Both the position numbers and the translations under genes were made by a program. Shown piece after piece: positions 5,957 through 10,389 of a stretch of DNA of 10,389 nt. Numbering within the stretch: the stretch's first letter is position 1; each line of letters starts with the position of its first letter. The notes below the pieces were generated by a model. That model did not search any database and was not told the origin of the DNA. It saw nothing but the letters and a program-made list of their open reading frames with translations. The DNA comes from Chloroflexota bacterium (GTDB lineage Bacteria; Chloroflexota; UBA6077): positions 1-10,389 of the forward strand of contig JAJZQR010000183.1 of assembly GCA_021806765.1 (NCBI GenBank). Direction: 5' to 3'.

Positions 5957-7057
5957 TCATCTTCGATTCTGTGATCGAAGGGGATCGGGGGATGCAAACC
6001 CCGTGCCGTAGCGAAGGGCCTCTACCTTCTCCATCACCTCAGACACCGGTATCATCGCCGTGCAGCAGGTCCCGGGAAGAGTGGCGCAACGCGGCTCCCG
6101 GTTCTTGAAGGCCAGCCAGCACCGCCGGCAGGAGTCGGGCTTGGGGAGACGCGCCACCAACGGATGGCCCCGTCGTCGATCGTAGGGTCCTATTAGGTCG
6201 GGGTTGCTGGCACCGAATAGACCAACCCAGGGCATCCCCAGAGCGGCCGCCATGTGCAGGGGACCGGTGTCGATGCCAACGACCACGGCGCTCCGAGCCA
6301 GCAACGCCGTGACCTGGCGGAGGCACAACCCCGGCCAGAGCGGTTTCGGCTCACACGCCTCGTACACCCGGCGGCCGTGGGAGTGATCCCTGGGAGCTAT
6401 CAGCAAGGTGTCGTAGCCGAGACCGACGAGCCTTTCGTTCAGTTCGGCCCACTTGGGCACTGCCCACCATTTCAGAGGGTTCAGGGCCGACACCACCAGG
6501 GAGGCCAGGGGACGCCCCCGCCGAAGTCTCCGTTGCAGATAATGGTGAGCCCAGGCGGCCGCTTCCGGGAAGACCGCCAACCTCGGGAACCGGTCCCCCT
6601 CGAGGATCCGACCAGCCAGCTCCCCCTCCAGGTGGTCGGCCAGCAGGTCCACCGTGTGGCGAACGTCCGCCCGAGGCGGCCATTGGGGCGTCCACCACTC
6701 CTCGAAGGGTGTCTGGCTCTCCCATACCCAGAACAGATTGACCACCCGATCGAAGGGACCCAGATCCAGCGCCATGGCCGGCTCCGCGACCCAGGCGATA
6801 ACTCGTCGAGGGATCAGCCGGTCCAGCGGGCGCAAGCGGGAGGGAGTCTCCGTGACGAAGTAGGAGGGACTCACCAACTCGCACTGGTCGGGTTGCAGCA
6901 GATCGGCAGCATACTCGCGGGCCACCATGGTGACCCGCCACTCGGGCCGGTGGGCGTGCACGGCGCGCAGCAACGGCTCCATCATCACCACGTCGCCCAC
7001 CCCCGGGGCAAAAGGGATCAATAGAAGGCGATGCTCCCCGCGTCTACCGGATTTCAA
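5957..7057 (-). CDS. Family 9 glycosyltransferase (heptosyltransferase-like)
   Basis: A 366-aa cytoplasmic or peripheral enzyme expected to transfer a sugar from a nucleotide donor to a growing surface glycan. GT9 marks: an early strand and glycine loop LLLIPFAPGVGDVVMMEPLL (11-30) and a second-half region NPLKWWAVPKWAEL (193-206). The donor-site signature is GIDTGPLHMAAALG (261-274), followed by GLFGASNP (279-286). A cysteine cluster (Cys310, 313, 324, 331, 332) near the C-terminus is common in GT9 members. The acceptor sugar is unknown; heptose is not implied. No ATG exists upstream of the glycine loop; I chose TTG at 7057-7055 because GGGGGA lies seven bases upstream and the protein then begins ten residues before the first strand. 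A much longer upstream frame to 7393 overlaps the mannosidase coding region and its residues look non-native. It is divergent from the GH38 gene. Confidence 0.88.
   Translation of the reverse strand: MKSGRRGEHRLLLIPFAPGVGDVVMMEPLLRAVHAHRPEWRVTMVAREYAADLLQPDQCELVSPSYFVTETPSRLRPLDRLIPRRVIAWVAEPAMALDLGPFDRVVNLFWVWESQTPFEEWWTPQWPPRADVRHTVDLLADHLEGELAGRILEGDRFPRLAVFPEAAAWAHHYLQRRLRRGRPLASLVVSALNPLKWWAVPKWAELNERLVGLGYDTLLIAPRDHSHGRRVYEACEPKPLWPGLCLRQVTALLARSAVVVGIDTGPLHMAAALGMPWVGLFGASNPDLIGPYDRRRGHPLVARLPKPDSCRRCWLAFKNREPRCATLPGTCCTAMIPVSEVMEKVEALRYGTGFASPDPLRSQNRR
5961..5980. repeat. Small hairpin at the end of the glycosyltransferase gene
   Basis: CTTCGAT (5961-5967) and ATCGAAG (5974-5980) form a 7-bp stem with a 6-base loop inside the last codons of the glycosyltransferase. 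It could modulate readthrough into the downstream membrane protein gene, but it is AT-mixed, short and lacks a T-run, so it may be incidental. Confidence 0.3.
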
Positions 7058-7140
7058 TGGGCGGTCCCCCGACGGCGTCAAATCGACTGGGAGGCCACCT
7101 AGGCAATCGACGTGCCCACGCCCCCTGTTACCCTGCTGGC

Positions 7141-7169
7141 ATGTTTGTTGCCCCCGCCTTGGCAAACAT
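7141..7169. promoter_or_regulatory. Dyad in the divergent glycosyltransferase/mannosidase control region
   Basis: ATGTTTG (7141-7147) and CAAACAT (7163-7169) form perfect 7-base arms with a 15-base spacer. A nested TTGCC/GGCAA pair (7148-7152, 7161-7165) adds symmetry with a slightly shifted centre. It lies in the 139-base gap between divergent starts at 7057 and 7197, where an operator controlling either gene would be expected. No convincing -10 box was found nearby, and the regulator is unknown. Confidence 0.45.
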
Positions 7170-7196
7170 TCACTGCGAACAGAGGAGAGTTTTCCC

Positions 7197-10181
7197 GTGT
7201 TTCGTCGGCCGCGAACCGCCCGGGAGAAGCAGAAATGGAGACTGATCCTGGTGTCCCATACCCACTGGGATCGAGAGTGGTACCTACCCTTCCAGCGCTT
7301 CCGAGCCCTCCTGGTGGAGGCAGTGGACAGCCTCCTGGAGATCATGGACTCCCGCCCGGAGTTTCGCCACTTCACCCTGGACGGCCAGACCATCGTTCTG
7401 GAGGACTACCTGGAGGTGCGTCCTGAGCGAGAGCAGCGGTTGCGGGACTTGATAGCCCAGGGGCGGATCCTGATAGGCCCGTGGTACGTCATGCCGGACG
7501 AGTTCCTGGTCAGCGCCGAGTCTCTGGTACGCAACCTTCTGGAAGGTCGCAGGGCGGGCTCCCAGTTCGGCCCCATCATGCAGGTTGGCTACATCCCGGA
7601 CCCTTTCGGCCACATAGCCCAGATGCCTCAGATCCTGCGGGGCTTCGGCATCGATTCGGCCGTTCTCTGGCGAGGCATCGGCAGCGAGCTTCGACACAAC
7701 GAGGCCCTGTGGGAGGGTCCCGATGGGAGTCAGGTGCTGCTGGAGCACATGCCCCGGGGCTACGCCAACGCCGCCGTCCTCCCCACGGCACCGAATGCCC
7801 TGATGGAGCGACTGGCCCACATCAGGGCCGAGTTGGAGCCGGGGGCCACCACTCCATATCTACTGCTGATGAACGGGGACGACCACATGTTCCCCCAGCC
7901 GGAGGTGCCCGCCATCCTGGAAGAGGCCAATCACCGGCTCCGCGACGCGGAGTTGATCGATGGCACCCTTCCCATGGTCCTTCAGGGGATCCGCGAGGCG
8001 GCCGAGATCAGCGGCGTGGAGTGGGAGACGCTGCGGGGGGAGCTTCGCTCCTCGGAGCGGGCCCACATCCTGGCTGGAGTCCTCTCTTCCCACATGGACC
8101 TCAAGCAGCGCAACTTCCGCTGCCAGCGTCTGCTGGAACGGTGGGCAGAACCCTTCACCAGCTTTGCGGCCCTGCTTCCCTTCGCACCCTCCTTGCCCAG
8201 GCCACCAGAGACGAACCGGATGGAGCGGGATATACCCGGCCTTCTGAGGCTCGCCTGGCGCTACCTGCTGAAGAACCAGCCTCACGACTCCATCTGCGGC
8301 TGCAGTATCGATCAGGTTCACCAGGAGATGCAGACCCGCTACGACTGGTGCGAGCAGGTGGCGGAGCCCCTGGTCGACCGTGCCCTCGAGTTGCTAGCCG
8401 GCTCCACAGATACCCGGTCGTTGCCGCAGAGCGAAAAGGCACAAGGAGCCCTGGCCGTGTTCAACTCAGAGTCGGGGCCCCGAACTGACTTTGTGGAGGC
8501 CACCGCGCAGCTACCGGCAGAAGCCGAGGAAACGGTGCTGGTGGATCCCGACGGCCGGCCGATCCCCTTCCAGCTGTTGAGGACCCATGTGACGGAATTG
8601 GCCCGCGGGAGTCTGAGCCGTCCAGAGCTACAGGGTTACCTGCGGTTGGCAGGGCCGGGCAGAGACTGGCCTCGCTGGAAGCTGCGAATCCTGGAGAAGG
8701 TGGCGCGGGCCGCGCTGCGGGGAAGGATGCCGAACCTGGTGGTCTCCACCATGGATGTGGTGCCCGGTACCTCCCCCTCTACGGTCACGGTGGAGATAGA
8801 AGTGACTGCCGGAAGGCAACACGACTACGACGCTGTGGCTGCCGGATTGCAGCAACTTTCCAGCCTGGTGGACCGGGGCGATGCCCGATTCTTCCGCTTT
8901 CGAGTGCATCGGCGAGATCAGGTGGAGATCGGATTCGTCGCGTCCGCCGTTCCAGCCCACGGTTTCAAGCTCTACGGCTTCGAAAGCCTTCACGCCCCGG
9001 CACCACCGCTTACTCACGACCACGAGGAGGCCACTCTGGAGAACGACTTCCTATCCCTGCAGGTTAGTCGGGAGGATGGCTCTGTCCGCCTGCTCGACAG
9101 GGAGACCGGAGCGATCTATTGGGGCATAAACAGCTTCGTAGACGGCGGAGACGCCGGCGACGAATACACGTACTCCCCGCCCAGCCAGGATCTGGTGATC
9201 CAGGCCCCCGAGGAACCTCCCAGGGTCATCCTGGAGGAGACGGGGCCCGCCCGCCAACGGGTAAGGGTGGAATTGGCCCTCCGGCTGCCCGTGGGCCTGA
9301 CCGAGGACCGCCAGGCCAGGTCGGCAGAGCTAGTCTCCTGTCCCATCACCACATGGCTCTCCCTCTATCCGGGAGTCCCCAGGGTAGACATCCGCACTCA
9401 GTTCACCAACCTGGCCGGAGACCACCGGCTGAGGGTCCACTTCCCCACCCATCTGCAGGCGGGCTTCTCCCACGCTGACGGTCACTTTGCCGTGATCCGC
9501 AGGCCGATCGAGTCCCCTGGTCCCACCCCGAGCTGGGTGGAGCATCCCGTCACCAGCCAGCCCCAACTGGCCTTCGTCGATGTGAACGACGGTGAGTCCG
9601 GCCTGCTGGTCGCCAACCGGGGGTTGCCCGAGTACGACGTCGCTATGCTGGAGGGGGGGCCGTGCGTCGCCCTTACCCTTCTGCGATGCGTGGGTTGGCT
9701 CTCCCGCGATGACCTGACCACCCGCCAGGGAGCCGCTGGACCTTCCATCCCCACCCCCGGCGCTCAGATGCCCGGCACTCACACCTTTGAGTACTCGGTC
9801 ATCCCCCACGCAGGGGGATGGGAGCAGGCCCTCTGCCAGGCCCGCTGGTTCGCCACGCCCCTTCGGGCTCAATGGACCGGCATCCATCCAGGTGCCTCAG
9901 GAACCGAGGCCAGCTTCCTGACCATCTCCCCCTCCAGCCTGCTGCTATCGGCCATGAAGCGAGCGGAGGGCGGCGGCAAAGACCTGATAGTGAGGTTTTA
10001 TAACGCCACCAACAAGGCGACAGAGGCAGTTCTCCACTGCATATTCCCTTTGGAGGCGGCGGAACTCACCAGCCTTGCCGAGGAGCCGGGGGAGGATGTC
10101 CCGGTAATCGATGGCCATACCCTGCGGTTCCAGGTCGGCCCCAACCAGATAGTGACGCTGAGACTGAGTCCGTCCAGGTGA
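7197..10181 (+). CDS. Glycoside hydrolase family 38 alpha-mannosidase
   Basis: A 994-aa enzyme expected to remove alpha-linked mannose by a zinc-dependent, retaining mechanism. The N-terminal catalytic domain opens with LVSHTHWDREWYLPFQ (18-33), where His21/His23 and Asp25 form the first part of the zinc site. The nucleophile region is GYIPDPFGHIAQMPQIL (131-147) with Asp135; GDDH is at 227-230. The helical middle domain (about 290-385) holds NQPHDSICGCS (360-370), where His363 is the later zinc ligand. The long C-terminal part (about 430-994) matches the beta-sandwich region of the family. All key residues are present and length is normal for bacterial GH38. There is no signal peptide, so it acts in the cytoplasm, on imported mannosides or internal glycans. 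The GTG start at 7197 has GAGGAG nine bases upstream; an extension to 6927 runs through the glycosyltransferase and is not native. Linkage specificity cannot be told. Confidence 0.94.
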   Translation: MFRRPRTAREKQKWRLILVSHTHWDREWYLPFQRFRALLVEAVDSLLEIMDSRPEFRHFTLDGQTIVLEDYLEVRPEREQRLRDLIAQGRILIGPWYVMPDEFLVSAESLVRNLLEGRRAGSQFGPIMQVGYIPDPFGHIAQMPQILRGFGIDSAVLWRGIGSELRHNEALWEGPDGSQVLLEHMPRGYANAAVLPTAPNALMERLAHIRAELEPGATTPYLLLMNGDDHMFPQPEVPAILEEANHRLRDAELIDGTLPMVLQGIREAAEISGVEWETLRGELRSSERAHILAGVLSSHMDLKQRNFRCQRLLERWAEPFTSFAALLPFAPSLPRPPETNRMERDIPGLLRLAWRYLLKNQPHDSICGCSIDQVHQEMQTRYDWCEQVAEPLVDRALELLAGSTDTRSLPQSEKAQGALAVFNSESGPRTDFVEATAQLPAEAEETVLVDPDGRPIPFQLLRTHVTELARGSLSRPELQGYLRLAGPGRDWPRWKLRILEKVARAALRGRMPNLVVSTMDVVPGTSPSTVTVEIEVTAGRQHDYDAVAAGLQQLSSLVDRGDARFFRFRVHRRDQVEIGFVASAVPAHGFKLYGFESLHAPAPPLTHDHEEATLENDFLSLQVSREDGSVRLLDRETGAIYWGINSFVDGGDAGDEYTYSPPSQDLVIQAPEEPPRVILEETGPARQRVRVELALRLPVGLTEDRQARSAELVSCPITTWLSLYPGVPRVDIRTQFTNLAGDHRLRVHFPTHLQAGFSHADGHFAVIRRPIESPGPTPSWVEHPVTSQPQLAFVDVNDGESGLLVANRGLPEYDVAMLEGGPCVALTLLRCVGWLSRDDLTTRQGAAGPSIPTPGAQMPGTHTFEYSVIPHAGGWEQALCQARWFATPLRAQWTGIHPGASGTEASFLTISPSSLLLSAMKRAEGGGKDLIVRFYNATNKATEAVLHCIFPLEAAELTSLAEEPGEDVPVIDGHTLRFQVGPNQIVTLRLSPSR

Positions 10182-10230
10182 GGGGACAGGTCTCCCCTCC
10201 CGCGCCCCCTCATCTCTTCTTCGCGAGGGG
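10180..10230 (+). terminator. Hairpins after the mannosidase gene
   Basis: Two short stems follow the stop codon: GAGGGGA/TCCCCTC (10180-10186 with 10193-10199, 6-base loop) and CCCCTC/GAGGGG (10206-10211 with 10225-10230, 13-base loop). The second loop is pyrimidine-rich. They probably mark the end of the mannosidase message. There is no T-run, so termination may need Rho. Confidence 0.45.
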
Positions 10231-10309
10231 CACCCATATTGCGTTAAGTGGCGTTGTTGGTGAAGAGCGCTGATCCCTCAACCAGCCGCTTGGACGGTGG
10301 ACGACGACG

Positions 10310-10389
10310 GTGTTGTTTCGATTACGGGAGCTACTTGCAGCCTGGATCGCCCTGCTAGCGGCCGTGCGGCTCCGAACAGTCCGAATCCC
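10310..10389 (+). CDS. Possible start of another gene, truncated by the window edge
   Basis: A frame beginning with GTG at 10310 stays open to the window end and reads MLFRLRELLAAWIALLAAVR and on, a basic start followed by a hydrophobic helix, as in membrane proteins. The upstream GGTGG (10296-10300) is only a weak ribosome binding site. With 26 codons visible, no family can be assigned, and it could be a chance frame. Confidence 0.35.
   Translation, partial: MLFRLRELLAAWIALLAAVRLRTVRI

Noticed and set aside
6927..7196. Mannosidase start at 6927
   Set aside because: It would overlap the glycosyltransferase on the other strand by over 130 bases; the added residues are compositionally odd and the GH38 domain begins just after the GTG at 7197.

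Overview
The window comes from a GC-rich bacterium with strong GGAGG-type ribosome binding sites and several TTG or GTG starts. A lipoprotein solute-binding protein of a tripartite tricarboxylate transporter (TTT), ferredoxin-like proteins and a MerR-type regulator with a long coiled coil would fit an anaerobic or facultative lineage such as Chloroflexota or a high-GC Firmicutes relative. No ribosomal or other marker gene is present, so this placement is weak.

Layout. Positions 1-1254 (minus strand) hold the start of a TTT operon: tctC (substrate-binding lipoprotein), a strong hairpin, then the first 52 codons of tctB running off the left edge. A 412-base divergent intergenic region follows. 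Positions 1667-4468 hold the most interesting block: two convergent gene pairs. The plus-strand pair is A1 (214 aa, unknown family with conserved Cys/His) overlapping B1 (238 aa, two 4Fe-4S sites plus an unknown C-terminal domain) by four bases. The minus-strand pair is B2 then A2, paralogues of the first pair in swapped order. The pairs meet at a GC-rich hairpin at 3061-3098. A second divergent region (4469-4852) carries a clear sigma-70-type promoter for a MerR-family regulator at 4853-5401.

Positions 5504-7057 (minus) encode a family 9 glycosyltransferase followed by a small membrane-anchored protein of unknown function. Divergent from them, 7197-10181 (plus) encodes a cytoplasmic GH38 alpha-mannosidase of 994 aa with its zinc and nucleophile residues intact. 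A 139-base region between these divergent genes contains a dyad that may be an operator. The right end has hairpins downstream of the mannosidase and possibly the start of another plus-strand gene.

Working picture. The transporter may supply a carboxylate-type substrate, and the adjacent duplicated A/B pairs may form a two-subunit iron-sulfur system acting on it or on a cofactor; this link rests on adjacency only. The glycosyltransferase and mannosidase suggest a separate glycan synthesis and turnover neighbourhood. No insertion sequence, CRISPR array, tRNA or rRNA was recognised.
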